The notes: a model not told the origin generated them from the sequence alone. Positions 26,101-35,327 are shown, counted from the stretch's first letter. The stretch: 64,000 bases of DNA from Paenibacillus sp. V4I3 (GCF_030817215.1 NZ_JAUSZA010000001.1:4686501-4750500), one strand, 5' to 3'. Made by a program: numbers and translations.

Positions 26101-26952
26101 GTGGTGAAAATGAAAGATATTACTTTTAAGGCTATGGCCGTCACAAATGAAATTGATCTGAACAAAATCGCCATCCACTGCGGCATTCCCAAGAAATACA
26201 CATGGGAACAGCCTTTAATCCTAAGAGGCGATATACTTAAATCGATCCTAAAAAAAGAAATTGACGCCTATCAACAAGTGTTGGTGTTTTCTTTTGGCAG
26301 TGTAGTTTTTGTAAATCACACACACAAGGATGAGATCACTGGCTTTTTGAAATTCATCCAATCCTTCGAACCAGATATTGAGCTCCAGCCTGCTGACAGA
26401 TACACGGACGATTACAGTCTTCACATCGAAGAAATCGATAGCATGGAGTTAACTGACAAGTATGTAGTTGTAACTGAGTATGAATCCTTTTACCCAGAAT
26501 TAATCTCCACTGTCCTTGCCAAATCGGTTGCTCTTGAGAAGATAGAGGAACAGCTTGGGAAAATTCATGATGGCCTCGAAATTATGATTGAAAGACTTGA
26601 AAAAGGAAATCTTCGTGTCGGCAACAAAGAATTGGCAAGAACGACTGCAAAAATCGTACGTCATGAGTACAACACCCTTGCTTACATCATGATTTTGGAT
26701 AAACCTGATCTGACTTGGACCAACAGTACGGCTAGCCAATTTTACGATGGGATGATGGTTTTTTTTGAATTGAACGATCGATTTAAAATACTGAAAAGCA
26801 AAACGGATATTTTATATCATATCTTGGAAGGTTTTTCAAATATCAGTCATTCCATTCGAGGGCTATTCGTAGAGTGGATCGTTGTGATTCTTATTGTTAT
26901 TGAGGTTGTATTAACGATATTACAAATCATAGGTTGGATTCCCTCGCATTAA
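26101..26952 (+). CDS. RMD1/YagE family (DUF155) membrane protein
   Basis: The 283-residue protein matches the DUF155 family (yeast Rmd1, human RMND1): a beta-rich N-terminal part with VLVFSFGSVVFVNH, a helical VLAKSVALEKIEEQLGK segment, the conserved ILDKPDLTW, a coiled helix around FFELNDRFKILKSKT, and one C-terminal membrane helix (about 258-278). The molecular role in bacteria is unknown. AGGATGA ends at 26100, so GTG 26101, GTG 26104 or ATG 26110 may be the true start; ATG 26110 has the best spacing. Confidence 0.8.
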   Translation: MVKMKDITFKAMAVTNEIDLNKIAIHCGIPKKYTWEQPLILRGDILKSILKKEIDAYQQVLVFSFGSVVFVNHTHKDEITGFLKFIQSFEPDIELQPADRYTDDYSLHIEEIDSMELTDKYVVVTEYESFYPELISTVLAKSVALEKIEEQLGKIHDGLEIMIERLEKGNLRVGNKELARTTAKIVRHEYNTLAYIMILDKPDLTWTNSTASQFYDGMMVFFELNDRFKILKSKTDILYHILEGFSNISHSIRGLFVEWIVVILIVIEVVLTILQIIGWIPSH

Positions 26953-27003
26953 AAAAGCACAATGAACCAGGAGAAAATAGTTCCTGATCCATTGTGCTTT
27001 TTA
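26951..27003. terminator. Strong bidirectional terminator
   Basis: AAAAAAGCACAATG pairs with CATTGTGCTTTTT around a loop with its own CAGGA/TCCTG stem. Confidence 0.88.
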
Positions 27004-27089
27004 GCTTGACTTAGACAAAGAAAATAAACAGAAAGCAACTCCTTTTTGTGATTTGCGACCCTTAATAAATGTTTCTTCCGAAGTTTATA

Positions 27090-27119
27090 GGGACAGCCTG
27101 GTGCTGTTCCCTATTTTTC
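27090..27119 (+). terminator. Second hairpin with T tract
   Basis: GGGACAGC pairs with GCTGTTCCC (one bulged T), followed by TATTTTT. It lies between the DUF155 and sleB genes with no gene of its own. Confidence 0.55.
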
Positions 27120-27226
27120 GAGCGTGTAAGGCGACATCTAGAGTCGGATCAACACCCCTAAATTTGTAATGCTGCATATCGTTGCCATGTGCGGCGCGTA
27201 AAAGGAAGAGGAGGTTATCTTGAAAC

Positions 27227-27865
27227 ATGAAGAAGAAACTACAGGCTCTTATCTCCGTTTGTTCCCTTGGTGTAATGGGGATGGCCGCACCAGTTGGTGC
27301 TCAATCGTTAGGACAGGGCACACAAAGTGACCAAGTATTGGATATGCAAGAACGATTAAGCGCACTCGGTTACTTTAAAACAGGAATTACCGGTTATTAC
27401 GGTAACCAGACTAAGGATGCTGTAAAGAAATTTCAAGCCAGTTATGGCTTGTCAGTTGATGGTGAAGCCGATTCCTTAACTCTGATTAAACTCAATAAAA
27501 CGATTTCACCCAAACAGTCGGTACTAGAAGAATTGGCGCGAATCATTCATTCCGAAGCACGAGGGGAGTCCTTTTTAGGACAAGTTGCCGTGGGAGCTGT
27601 CGTTCTTAATCGAGTTCAGTCCGAAAAATTTCCTGATTCCATCACTGAGGTTATTCATCAGCCAGGTCAATTTTCAGCCGTTGATGATGGTCAGTTTAAT
27701 CTTAATCCAAATTTATCAGCCTACCGCGCGGCAAAAGCCGCTTTGAATGATTTGGATCCAACAACTGGGGCGCTATTTTTTTACAATCCTGATATTGCCC
27801 AAGCATCTTGGAGCAAAAAAAGAACCGCCAAGATTACTATTGGTAATCACGTATTTACCATTTAA
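27227..27865 (+). CDS. sleB: SleB-type spore cortex-lytic enzyme
   Basis: The 212-residue protein has a signal peptide (to about AQS), a peptidoglycan-binding_1 domain (about 35-95; LDMQERLSALGYFKTGITG) and a Hydrolase_2 domain (about 100-212; LARIIHSEARGESFLGQVAV with the catalytic Glu, VVLNRVQSEKFP). SleB is a lytic transglycosylase that cuts muramic-delta-lactam cortex peptidoglycan at germination. It is not followed by ypeB, its usual partner, so this may be an extra SleB/CwlJ-type hydrolase. ATG 27227 lies 13 bases after AGGAGG. Confidence 0.85.
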   Translation: MKKKLQALISVCSLGVMGMAAPVGAQSLGQGTQSDQVLDMQERLSALGYFKTGITGYYGNQTKDAVKKFQASYGLSVDGEADSLTLIKLNKTISPKQSVLEELARIIHSEARGESFLGQVAVGAVVLNRVQSEKFPDSITEVIHQPGQFSAVDDGQFNLNPNLSAYRAAKAALNDLDPTTGALFFYNPDIAQASWSKKRTAKITIGNHVFTI

Positions 27866-27881
27866 GAGTAAATATAACGAG

Positions 27882-27909
27882 AAAAGTCGCGTAAATCGCG
27901 GCTTTTTTT
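27882..27909 (+). terminator. Terminator after sleB-like gene
   Basis: AAGTCGCG pairs with CGCGGCTT (one G-U) and continues into seven T residues. Confidence 0.85.
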
Positions 27910-28091
27910 GTTATTAATGACATTAAATATAATTCGTTAAAAGTGGAAACTATAACCATTAATTGACGTCTAACTAATTATAAGAAGATGGGTGAATACG
28001 AGTTTAAGCAAGCGGGGACAGTAATTAATTATTTTAAGGATATAAGTGAAAAAAATACGAATTTGAAAAGAGTAGGAAGTGTAGCTGATTC

Positions 28092-28508
28092 ATGAGAAAA
28101 TTAATATTCGTCGCGTTTTTAAGCTTGTTTTGGTTGAGTGCGTGTTCATCTCAACAAAAGTATACTTCCGTTATCGAAGCCATTAAGTCCGAAGGAATCA
28201 ATATCACTCAAATTGAATCACCCCAGGAAGCTCAACTTAATGAGACCAACCCCCTAAGTTATAAACTCGATAACAATGAAATCATAAGGGTTTATGACTT
28301 TGGTTCGAAAGAAAAAAGAGAACTTGGAAAGAAACGTTTCCAAGAACATCAACAGCTTCTTAGCTCCTATGCACCAATCGTGTATCAGACGAGCAATTAT
28401 TTAGTTCTTTATTACAGCAACGTTAATAATTCAAAAACTGCAACTCCAAAGCTGAGCGAAACGAAATATGGTGAAAAAATACAAAAAGCAATAAATAGCG
28501 TAGAATAG
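28092..28508 (+). CDS. Putative lipoprotein
   Basis: The 138-residue product starts with a lipoprotein signal: a basic MRKL, a hydrophobic core and the lipobox LSAC (Cys at residue 18). The mature part is small and polar, with no domain I recognise; a C-terminal strand pattern YQTSNYLVLYYSNVN suggests a compact alpha/beta fold. Similar small lipoproteins are frequent in Paenibacillus. Its own terminator follows. Confidence 0.7.
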   Translation: MRKLIFVAFLSLFWLSACSSQQKYTSVIEAIKSEGINITQIESPQEAQLNETNPLSYKLDNNEIIRVYDFGSKEKRELGKKRFQEHQQLLSSYAPIVYQTSNYLVLYYSNVNNSKTATPKLSETKYGEKIQKAINSVE

Positions 28509-28542
28509 TTATTTTTCAGGTATCATGATAGCTCAAGGAAAC

Positions 28543-28573
28543 CGTCTGCCGCTGCTACAACGGCAGCCTTTTC
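28543..28573 (+). terminator. Terminator after the lipoprotein gene
   Basis: CTGCCG pairs with CGGCAG, with CCTTTTCT after it; the T tract is short. Confidence 0.6.
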
Positions 28574-28726
28574 TGCTAATGAGTAAAGACAGGAGTGTTT
28601 AATTAAAATTAAATTTTCAATAAAGACTTTCACAGTTTGATGTTAAACTCTAAATACCGTTAATCAAAAAAATTTATCTTTTGTCAAGGTGAGAAAATAA
28701 GTTCAAGTTAGGAGTCTTGGGTTAAT

Positions 28727-29298
28727 ATGAAACAGAATAAATATGATGATCTTGGATTTTTCGAAAAATACAGTGAGATGCCTCGCTCGATTGGTGGACT
28801 AAATGCTGCGGGGGAATGGCCCGTACTCCGTACGATGATTCCCGCGCTTCGAGATAAAAGAGTTCTTGACCTTGGATGCGGCTTTGGATGGCATTGCCAA
28901 TATGCACGAGAACAGCAAGCACGGTCAGTGGTTGGCGTTGTCTTAAAGTACATCATTGTCTTGTATCAGGAGGAACTTTTATACTTTCGGTTGAACATCC
29001 GGTCTTTACCGCAATTGCTGCACAAGACTGGCATTATGGTACGGAGGGCGAGCGATTGCACTGGCCTGTCGACGACTACCAGAAAGAAGGTCAACGGCAA
29101 GCGAGATTTCTGGACAATGATGTCGTCAAATATCATCGGACTATCGCTACCTATGTTAATGCGTTAATTGATTCAGGATTTAGGATTATGAAAATATCTG
29201 AACCTCAACCAAATCAAGAAACATTGGACAAGTATCCAGAAATGAGAGACGAAACTCGTCGTCCCATTTTCCTCTTGATCGCAGCAGTCAAGAGTTAG
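28727..29298 (+). pseudogene. Class I SAM methyltransferase, internal deletion and frameshift
   Basis: The first frame has the N-terminus GLNAAGEWPVLRTMIP and motif I VLDLGCGFGWHC, then runs out after ARSVVGVV near 28945. A second frame resumes with VHHCLVSGGTFILSVEHPVF and continues to the natural C-terminus. Intact relatives of about 245 residues have some 60 more codons between these points, so an internal deletion removed motifs II-III and shifted the frame. The product cannot be functional. Confidence 0.8.
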
Positions 29299-29396
29299 AC
29301 ATTTCAGCTAGGGTAATTACTCCGACTGTAAATAATAGCATCATAACAACAGGCTGCCGGCATTATCGAGGCCGCTGAAAAAGTTCAAATCATATA

Positions 29397-29440
29397 AACA
29401 GGGTACCTTATCACAATTCTGAGGAGAGGTACCCTGTTTT
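29397..29440. terminator. Hairpin with KpnI-like arms
   Basis: AACAGGGTACC and GGTACCCTGTTTT form a long stem with T/A runs on both strands. It lies 40 bases before the IS1182-like fragment and could be either a terminator or the element's end. Confidence 0.5.
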
Positions 29441-29480
29441 CCTGTATAATTTAGTTAACTAATTTCAGGTGGTGTCTCGG

Positions 29481-29546
29481 ATGATTTCAAACCAACAATC
29501 CCTTATTCTTAGTCCATTTATGGCCATTTATGATATCGTAACTTGA
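29481..29546 (+). mobile_element. IS1182-family transposase N-terminal scar
   Basis: After GTGTCTCGG the frame reads MISNQQSLILSPFMAIYDIV and then stops. This matches the start of IS1182-family transposases (MISKQ..LILSPYMxLYDxVVP). The remaining 450-odd codons are missing. Sequence up to 29740 has no frame and is probably more debris. Confidence 0.55.
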
Positions 29547-29742
29547 AACTAGTCATTTAGACATACTCCTCTTTAGACTGATGATAGAGAACCTTTTAAA
29601 CCAGACCTATTATAGCAATCCTTATAGGATATTCAAAGATAGGCAAAAAAAAGTCGGTTTCCTAAAACGAAGGTATCATGGTGTTTATATTCAAATCCAC
29701 CTCTGATCACTGGTGTTCTCGAGAAGGGGTGGGAAAGTGCTA

Positions 29743-29771
29743 TTGACAATATACGTTTGTATAAGTAAAAT
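29743..29771 (+). promoter_or_regulatory. Sigma-A promoter with palindrome in the spacer
   Basis: TTGACA (29743-29748), a 17-bp spacer and TAAAAT (29766-29771). The spacer contains the perfect inverted repeat TATAC-GTTT-GTATA (29750-29763), placed to act as an operator. It leads to the ferredoxin-nik operon after a 165-base leader that shows no riboswitch I know. No NikR-type site is present. Confidence 0.7.
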
Positions 29772-29936
29772 CAATTTTGTTATTAGTAAATATTACTATT
29801 AAATATAACAATTCCAAGCTATAAAGCGCAATCCTCAATTTGAAACGAGATAATTGCCGTTCTTAATAGGGGTGTTTGGTTTTATGTTGACTTTAATCGT
29901 AATTTTTACAATAAAATTCAGGGGGGTTGAAAACTA

Positions 29937-30329
29937 TTGTCAACGTGGGACTTATCAGAAACGCGCCATCATGTACTAATTTGCAACGGCGCCAGCTGTA
30001 TGCGCAGGCATGGGGAAGAGGTCACACAGGCAATTCGAGATGAAATTACCCGAAGAAGGGCTGACGGGCTCATCCACACGAGCAGGACTCACTGCAACGG
30101 ACGGTGTCAAGATGCCTGCGTAGTCATTGTATACCCCGAAGGGGTTTGGTACAAGGACGTTACACCTGAGATAGGACGGCTTCTTGTTAACCAACATCTA
30201 CTCGATGGGAAGCCAATTGGGGAACAACATACACATACCTACGACGCAGACGATAAAGGCAGCTTTGTACGTTCGCCGAATGCTGCTAAGGGAGAAGATA
30301 AGCAAAAGATGTGTGATAGAAAGGTGTAG
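29937..30329 (+). CDS. Thioredoxin-like (2Fe-2S) ferredoxin
   Basis: The 130-residue protein has the thioredoxin-like ferredoxin pattern: CNGASC near residue 17-22, then HCNGRCQDACVVIVYPEGVW near 56-75, giving the four cluster cysteines. The C-terminus is His-rich (GEQHTHTYD). TTG 29937 follows a GGGGGG ribosome site. It is the first gene of a seven-gene run with a methyltransferase and NikABCDE. A role in electron transfer or metal handling for nickel/cobalt uptake is inferred from context. Confidence 0.8.
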   Translation: MSTWDLSETRHHVLICNGASCMRRHGEEVTQAIRDEITRRRADGLIHTSRTHCNGRCQDACVVIVYPEGVWYKDVTPEIGRLLVNQHLLDGKPIGEQHTHTYDADDKGSFVRSPNAAKGEDKQKMCDRKV

Positions 30330-30386
30330 ACGCATCCAATAATCGTAAAATTTACTAATACAGTACGTAAAGGAGAAGAGATTGAA

Positions 30387-31082
30387 ATGAGCAAGGATCA
30401 ATTGTACGACATATGGTGGCAGGAAAAGGCGGAAGGCGAACAAAGAATGGAGGAAGAGCATCTTCGCCATTGGAAGAAAGTGCTAGGATTTGTGGAAGAG
30501 GAAGATTTGCAACGAAGCGATGTGCTCGATTTTGGATGTAATCAAGGGGGCTTCCTTCGTTTTCTCTACGAGCAGCGCCCGTTCCGGGAAGGAGTAGGTA
30601 TTGATCTTGCACGTCAATCGATTGAGGTGGCTAATTCACGCAAAGGAAGCTTACCGCTACATTATGAAGCAACATCCACTCCGGAGAAGTTCGAACATCG
30701 CTTTGATCTTGCCTTCAGCATTTCTGTCATCTATCTGATCTCCGATTTGAAAGAGCACGCCAGGAAAATAAAAAAAGCACTGAATCCTGGGGGCATCTAT
30801 TACGCTACGTACACAGATTATAGAGGGAATCCAAGTTTACCGGATATTAAGGATAAAATTAACAGAAGTGGTGCTGTCCCGATGAATTTGCATTCACTGG
30901 ATGAGATTGCTGGAGCGTTCTGGAGCGAAGGATTCGAAGTGGGTATCCGACGTATGATTCCAACTAATTATACCGAATTGTCTTCAAATGATCGTTGGTT
31001 CCGTCGCATTGAAGATCGCATGTTGTTCGAATACGAGCAAGCCTACATATTCCGTTTCATTGCTCCAAGTAACCAAAATTAA
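30387..31082 (+). CDS. Class I SAM-dependent methyltransferase
   Basis: The 231-residue Rossmann-fold methyltransferase has motif I DVLDFGCNQGGFLRFL, an acidic post-I GVGIDLARQSI, and motif III-IV IKKALNPGGIYYATYTDYRG. It sits between the ferredoxin and nikA genes with 57- and 18-base gaps, so it is in the operon. Its substrate is unknown; synthesis or modification of a small metal ligand taken up by the transporter is a reasonable guess, not shown by sequence. Confidence 0.83.
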   Translation: MSKDQLYDIWWQEKAEGEQRMEEEHLRHWKKVLGFVEEEDLQRSDVLDFGCNQGGFLRFLYEQRPFREGVGIDLARQSIEVANSRKGSLPLHYEATSTPEKFEHRFDLAFSISVIYLISDLKEHARKIKKALNPGGIYYATYTDYRGNPSLPDIKDKINRSGAVPMNLHSLDEIAGAFWSEGFEVGIRRMIPTNYTELSSNDRWFRRIEDRMLFEYEQAYIFRFIAPSNQN

Positions 31083-31100
31083 AAAAGGAGATCTTATCCC

Positions 31101-32735
31101 ATGTTTTCATACATAAAAACGAAGTTACCCTCTATTCTTATGCTGATCTTAGCCATAAGTCTAACAGCTTGTTCAACAAGTGTTGACAAGAAAGCAGGAG
31201 ATATTGACACCCAGAAACAATCAGAGACGACTCCGAAGATGATTACGATGGCTTGGAATGCAGATGTTGGAACTCTTAATCCCCATTTATACGGTCCGAG
31301 TCAAGTGTTTGCCCAAGCTATGGTGTATGAGCCACTTGTTGACTATGTGGAAGGTGGCAAAATCGTTCCGCGTTTAGCCGAAAAGTGGGAGGTTTCAGAT
31401 GACGGACTCATGTATACGTTCCACCTTCGGAAAGATGTAAAATATTCCGATGGCTCTGTATTTAACGCGGGTAATGCAAAGAAAAATATAGACGCCATTA
31501 TGGCTAACAAGCAGCGGCACAGTTGGATGGGAATTGTCACTGTGCTCGATAGAACGGAAAAAATCGACGATTATACGATTCGTCTGATTCTAACGAAGCC
31601 GTACTATCCTTTGCTCCAGGAACTAGCATTTGCTCGCCCATTCCGATTTTTGGCGGATGCTGGGTTTCCTTCGGATGGCAAGACTTCGGAGGCGATCGTG
31701 AAGCCGATTGGAACCGGACCCTGGGTGTTATCTGAATATAAGAAAGATGGGTATGCTGTATTTAGTCGCAATGAGAACTATTGGGAAATAAAGCCCAAAC
31801 TTGCTTCAGTAAAAGTACTCATCATCCCGGATTCCGAAACGATTGTAACTGCTTTCGAGAAGCATGAAATTGATTTGATAGTTGGTGCTGGCATTATTAG
31901 CATGGACAACTTTAAATACTTGAAAGATTCAGGTAAATACAACACAGGCGCTTCAGAACCGCTAACCACAAGGTCAGTTATCCTGAATAGTGCCAAAGCG
32001 CCAACTTTGGAGATGAATGTACGACTGGCGATTCAGCATGGAATTGATAAAGCGAAGATGATCCAAAGCGTCACTTTAGGTTTGGAAAAGAAGGCAGATA
32101 CGATCATGGCTAGTAATTTCCCTTACTCGAATATTGATCTAAAGCCATATGCCTATGATCCGAAGAAATCAGAGCAGCTGCTAGATGAAGCAGGATGGAA
32201 ACTTCCTTCAGGTAAGTCAGTACGAGAGAAGGATGGCAAACCACTATTGCTTGACCTTGTGTATGTAAGTACCGATGCGATCCAAAAGCCGATGGCTGAA
32301 ATCATTCAAGCTGAATTGGCAAAGATTGGTGTTCAAGTGCAGGTCAAGGGCGAAGAACTGATGGTAGGCAATGGAAGATTGAAGTCGGGTGATTACCACT
32401 TGAACTTCTGGAGCACCTACGGGGTACCTAATGATCCGCATAATTTTGTTACAACGAGTACACAAGCGAAAACAGGCATACACGAAGCGCTTCTTGGATT
32501 GTCGACGAAACCGCAAATCGATGCCCAGAGCAAGGAAGTGTTGGCAAGTACCGATGAGAAAAAGCGAGTAGAGCTATACCGCTCTATTTTGACTCAGATT
32601 CACGAGGGAGCCGTGTTCTATCCAACTGCTTACGAATCCATGATAACTGTTTATCATAAAAACTTAACAGGCCTTAAATTCAACGCGACCAAATATGATT
32701 TCCCGTTTGGTACGTTGGATATTACAACTAAATGA
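31101..32735 (+). CDS. nikA: Nickel-type ABC transporter substrate-binding lipoprotein
   Basis: The 544-residue lipoprotein (lipobox SLTAC, Cys 25) is close to E. coli NikA over its whole length: MAWNADVGTLNPHLYGPSQV, FAQAMVYEPLVDY, SWMGIV, ELAFARPFRFL with the conserved Arg, PIGTGPWVLSEYK. It belongs to the SBP_bac_5 family and would bind nickel or cobalt in a chelate. The E. coli Ni-ligand region FHRTWGAP reads FWSTYGVP (Trp 437 in place of His416), so the bound chelate may differ. Start after AAGGAG; its stop overlaps nikB. Confidence 0.87.
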   Translation: MFSYIKTKLPSILMLILAISLTACSTSVDKKAGDIDTQKQSETTPKMITMAWNADVGTLNPHLYGPSQVFAQAMVYEPLVDYVEGGKIVPRLAEKWEVSDDGLMYTFHLRKDVKYSDGSVFNAGNAKKNIDAIMANKQRHSWMGIVTVLDRTEKIDDYTIRLILTKPYYPLLQELAFARPFRFLADAGFPSDGKTSEAIVKPIGTGPWVLSEYKKDGYAVFSRNENYWEIKPKLASVKVLIIPDSETIVTAFEKHEIDLIVGAGIISMDNFKYLKDSGKYNTGASEPLTTRSVILNSAKAPTLEMNVRLAIQHGIDKAKMIQSVTLGLEKKADTIMASNFPYSNIDLKPYAYDPKKSEQLLDEAGWKLPSGKSVREKDGKPLLLDLVYVSTDAIQKPMAEIIQAELAKIGVQVQVKGEELMVGNGRLKSGDYHLNFWSTYGVPNDPHNFVTTSTQAKTGIHEALLGLSTKPQIDAQSKEVLASTDEKKRVELYRSILTQIHEGAVFYPTAYESMITVYHKNLTGLKFNATKYDFPFGTLDITTK

Positions 32736-33682
32736 GTAGTTCAGTACTAAGATATGTGCTAAGACGTCTGGCGGGATTGCCTGTTCAGCTGTTCTGTATT
32801 TCACTGCTTGCCTTCATCCTGGTCCGGCTCGTTCCGGTTGAACCAGCCGAGGTGATACTTCGAATGTCAAATTTGACACCTACCGAAGAAGCAGTCGCCT
32901 CCATGCGCAATGAACTAGGAATGGACCGTTCTCTTCCGGTGCAATTTGCCAATTGGTTATGGAAGGCTTCTCAATTTGATTTTGGAAATTCGTTTGTCAG
33001 CAAAACACCGGTTTGGAGTGATGTTATTGGTAAATTCCCAGCCACGCTTAGGCTTGCAGTGACAGTCATTGGACTGTCACTGCTCATTAGTATTCCGCTC
33101 GGAGCTTTTTCCGCATTGTACAAAGGAGGATGGTTCGATCAGCTCTGCAGACTTCAGTCTTTTATTGGGATATCCATACCTCGCTACTGGTTAGGATTTT
33201 TGCTTGTTTATTGGTTTGCTCTGAAATTAGACTGGCTGCCAACACAGGGGAACCATAGCTGGAAGCATCTCATTTTACCTACACTCACACTTGCTTTTTC
33301 GCAGGTTGCTTTCCTCTCCCGTCTGCTTCGCGCCAGTATGCTTGAAAACATGAAAGAGTCATACGTACAATACGCACGAATAAGGGGAATACGTGAGTCA
33401 GTCATTTTATTTCGTCATATTCTTCCCAATTCGCTGCTTCCCATTATCACAGCGACTGGAGTCATGTTTGGCCATTTGCTGGGCGGAACGGTCATTGTTG
33501 AGCAAATTTTTAGTTTGCCGGGGCTTGGTCGGTTTCTGATAGAGTCCATCTTGAACCGGGATTATCCGGTCATTCAATGTTATGTGCTGCTGATGGCCGT
33601 TGTGATTGTTACGATTAATCTTATTGTTGATATCTTGTACAGGATCCTGGATCCACGTTTGAACATTAAGGAAGGAGTGTAG
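32732..33682 (+). CDS. nikB: Nickel-type ABC transporter permease NikB
   Basis: The 316-residue permease has six predicted helices and the binding-protein-dependent transport motif around ARIRGIRESVILFRHILPN (EAA loop that docks the ATPase). N-terminal VLRYVLRRLAGLPVQLF is typical of DppB/NikB. Its ATG overlaps the nikA stop by 4 bases (ATGA). Works as a heterodimer with the next gene product. Confidence 0.9.
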   Translation: MSSSVLRYVLRRLAGLPVQLFCISLLAFILVRLVPVEPAEVILRMSNLTPTEEAVASMRNELGMDRSLPVQFANWLWKASQFDFGNSFVSKTPVWSDVIGKFPATLRLAVTVIGLSLLISIPLGAFSALYKGGWFDQLCRLQSFIGISIPRYWLGFLLVYWFALKLDWLPTQGNHSWKHLILPTLTLAFSQVAFLSRLLRASMLENMKESYVQYARIRGIRESVILFRHILPNSLLPIITATGVMFGHLLGGTVIVEQIFSLPGLGRFLIESILNRDYPVIQCYVLLMAVVIVTINLIVDILYRILDPRLNIKEGV

Positions 33683-33685
33683 ACA

Positions 33686-34531
33686 ATGATTGGTGCGCTT
33701 CGAAACAACAGCTTTCTCCCAAGCATTCGATATAAGGGACTCCAAATTGGCTGCGGAGTCTTGTTAGCAGGAATTGCTTTAACAGGTATCGCCGCTCCGT
33801 GGCTCGCTCCGCACGATCCGAACCACGTAGAACTGCTGCATAAGTTTGCTTCGCCATCTCTCGAATATCCATTTGGAACGGATCATCTTGGTCGTTGTGT
33901 GCTGTCAAGACTTCTTATTGGGATCAGGACCTCGCTAGGTATTTCCATTGCTGTGATGGTATTTACCCTCTTGATCGGAATGGTAGTGGGAACCTTCTCA
34001 GCGCTCAAAGGTGGCTTGGTTGATGCGACATTCATGAGGCTGTGTGATTTGCTGCTTGCTTTTCCTACGCTCGTGCTTGCGTTTGCGCTGCTCGGCATTT
34101 TTGGAACGGGGGTTAAGAGTTTGATCATGGCTCTTGTTTTATCACAATGGGTGTATTACGCTCGCATGGTACGGGGGATGGTGCTCTCTATCCATACACG
34201 AAGTTTTATTCAGGCGGCAATCGTAAATGGAACACGTCGCTGGATGCTTTTATGGCGTCATATTCTTCCTAACATTTCTACACAGATTCTTGTATTGGCC
34301 GCGCTTGAAATCGGTACGGTTATCCTCGAAGTAACCGGATTTTCATTTCTCGGTTTAGGCGTTCAGGCTCCGACGCCGGAATGGGGGATGATGATGAACG
34401 AAGCGCGTCAGCAGCTTCGTCAACATCCCGAAATGATGTGGATCCCCGGTCTTGCTGTCATGTTCGTCGTGATCGTTTGCAATGTGCTTGGCGAGTCGCT
34501 TCGAGACTACTACGATCCTAAGGGAAGGTGA
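33686..34531 (+). CDS. nikC: Nickel-type ABC transporter permease NikC
   Basis: The 281-residue second permease starts three bases after the nikB stop. It has the DppC/NikC N-terminal segment (APHDPNHVELLHKFASPS, FGTDHLGRCVLSRLL) and the EAA loop around AAIVNGTRRWMLLWRHILPN. Six predicted helices. AAGGAGTG lies in front of the ATG, inside the nikB end. Confidence 0.9.
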   Translation: MIGALRNNSFLPSIRYKGLQIGCGVLLAGIALTGIAAPWLAPHDPNHVELLHKFASPSLEYPFGTDHLGRCVLSRLLIGIRTSLGISIAVMVFTLLIGMVVGTFSALKGGLVDATFMRLCDLLLAFPTLVLAFALLGIFGTGVKSLIMALVLSQWVYYARMVRGMVLSIHTRSFIQAAIVNGTRRWMLLWRHILPNISTQILVLAALEIGTVILEVTGFSFLGLGVQAPTPEWGMMMNEARQQLRQHPEMMWIPGLAVMFVVIVCNVLGESLRDYYDPKGR

Positions 34532-34535
34532 ACGT

Positions 34536-35327
34536 ATGGAAGCGAATCGATCTGTGTTAACAGTCCGTGATTTAACAATAGATCTCAGAAAACCGGAAGG
34601 CATTACACGTATAATCAACGGGGTAAGTCTGGAGTTGCAACCAGGATCAGTGCTAGGAATCGTCGGGGAGAGCGGTAGTGGCAAATCGATTACGTGTCTT
34701 GCTTGCATGGGTTTATTACCACCAAATGCGATGATAAGCAGAGGAAGTATCGCACTTCTTGGACGGGAGTTGACAATGCTCGCACAGGAAGAGTGGCGTT
34801 CACTGCGAAGATCACGTTTGTCCATGATCATGCAGAATCCGATGGCCGCGTTTAATCCCATACGCCGAATAAGCGACCACTTTGTCGAAACGTTAAGGGG
34901 GCAAGGGAAGATTAGTCGGGAGGAAGCCTGGGAGCTGGCAATAACCTCATTAGAGCAGTTGAATCTGCCTAGACCTGCACTACTGATGAATCAGTACCCC
35001 TTCCAATTGAGCGGAGGCATGCTTCAACGAGTCATGATTGCTATTGCGATGACTGCTCGCCCTGGTGTTCTAATCGCAGACGAACCCACCACTGCTTTGG
35101 ATACGGGGAGTCAACTGCTCGTATTGCGCGAACTCGGAGAGTTGTGCCGGAATGCCGGTACTGCTTTGATCATCGTGACACACGACTTAGACGTTATCGC
35201 AGAAATTGCCGATGATGTTGCGGTCATGTATCAAGGTGAGATTGTGGAAACAGCATCGGTCCATCAGTTATTTAACAATCCTGTACATCCATATGCCCAT
35301 TTACTCGTAAATACTAGAATCTGTTAA
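34536..35327 (+). CDS. nikD: Nickel-type ABC transporter ATPase NikD
   Basis: The 263-residue ABC ATPase has Walker A GIVGESGSGKSITCLAC, signature FQLSGGMLQRVMIA, Walker B VLIADEPTTALD and the H-loop IIVTHDLDVIAEIA, plus the C-terminal oligopeptide-type HPYAH extension. Start ATG 34536 follows GGGAAGGTG, four bases after the nikC stop; an upstream start at 34482 would lie inside nikC. Confidence 0.9.
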   Translation: MEANRSVLTVRDLTIDLRKPEGITRIINGVSLELQPGSVLGIVGESGSGKSITCLACMGLLPPNAMISRGSIALLGRELTMLAQEEWRSLRRSRLSMIMQNPMAAFNPIRRISDHFVETLRGQGKISREEAWELAITSLEQLNLPRPALLMNQYPFQLSGGMLQRVMIAIAMTARPGVLIADEPTTALDTGSQLLVLRELGELCRNAGTALIIVTHDLDVIAEIADDVAVMYQGEIVETASVHQLFNNPVHPYAHLLVNTRIC

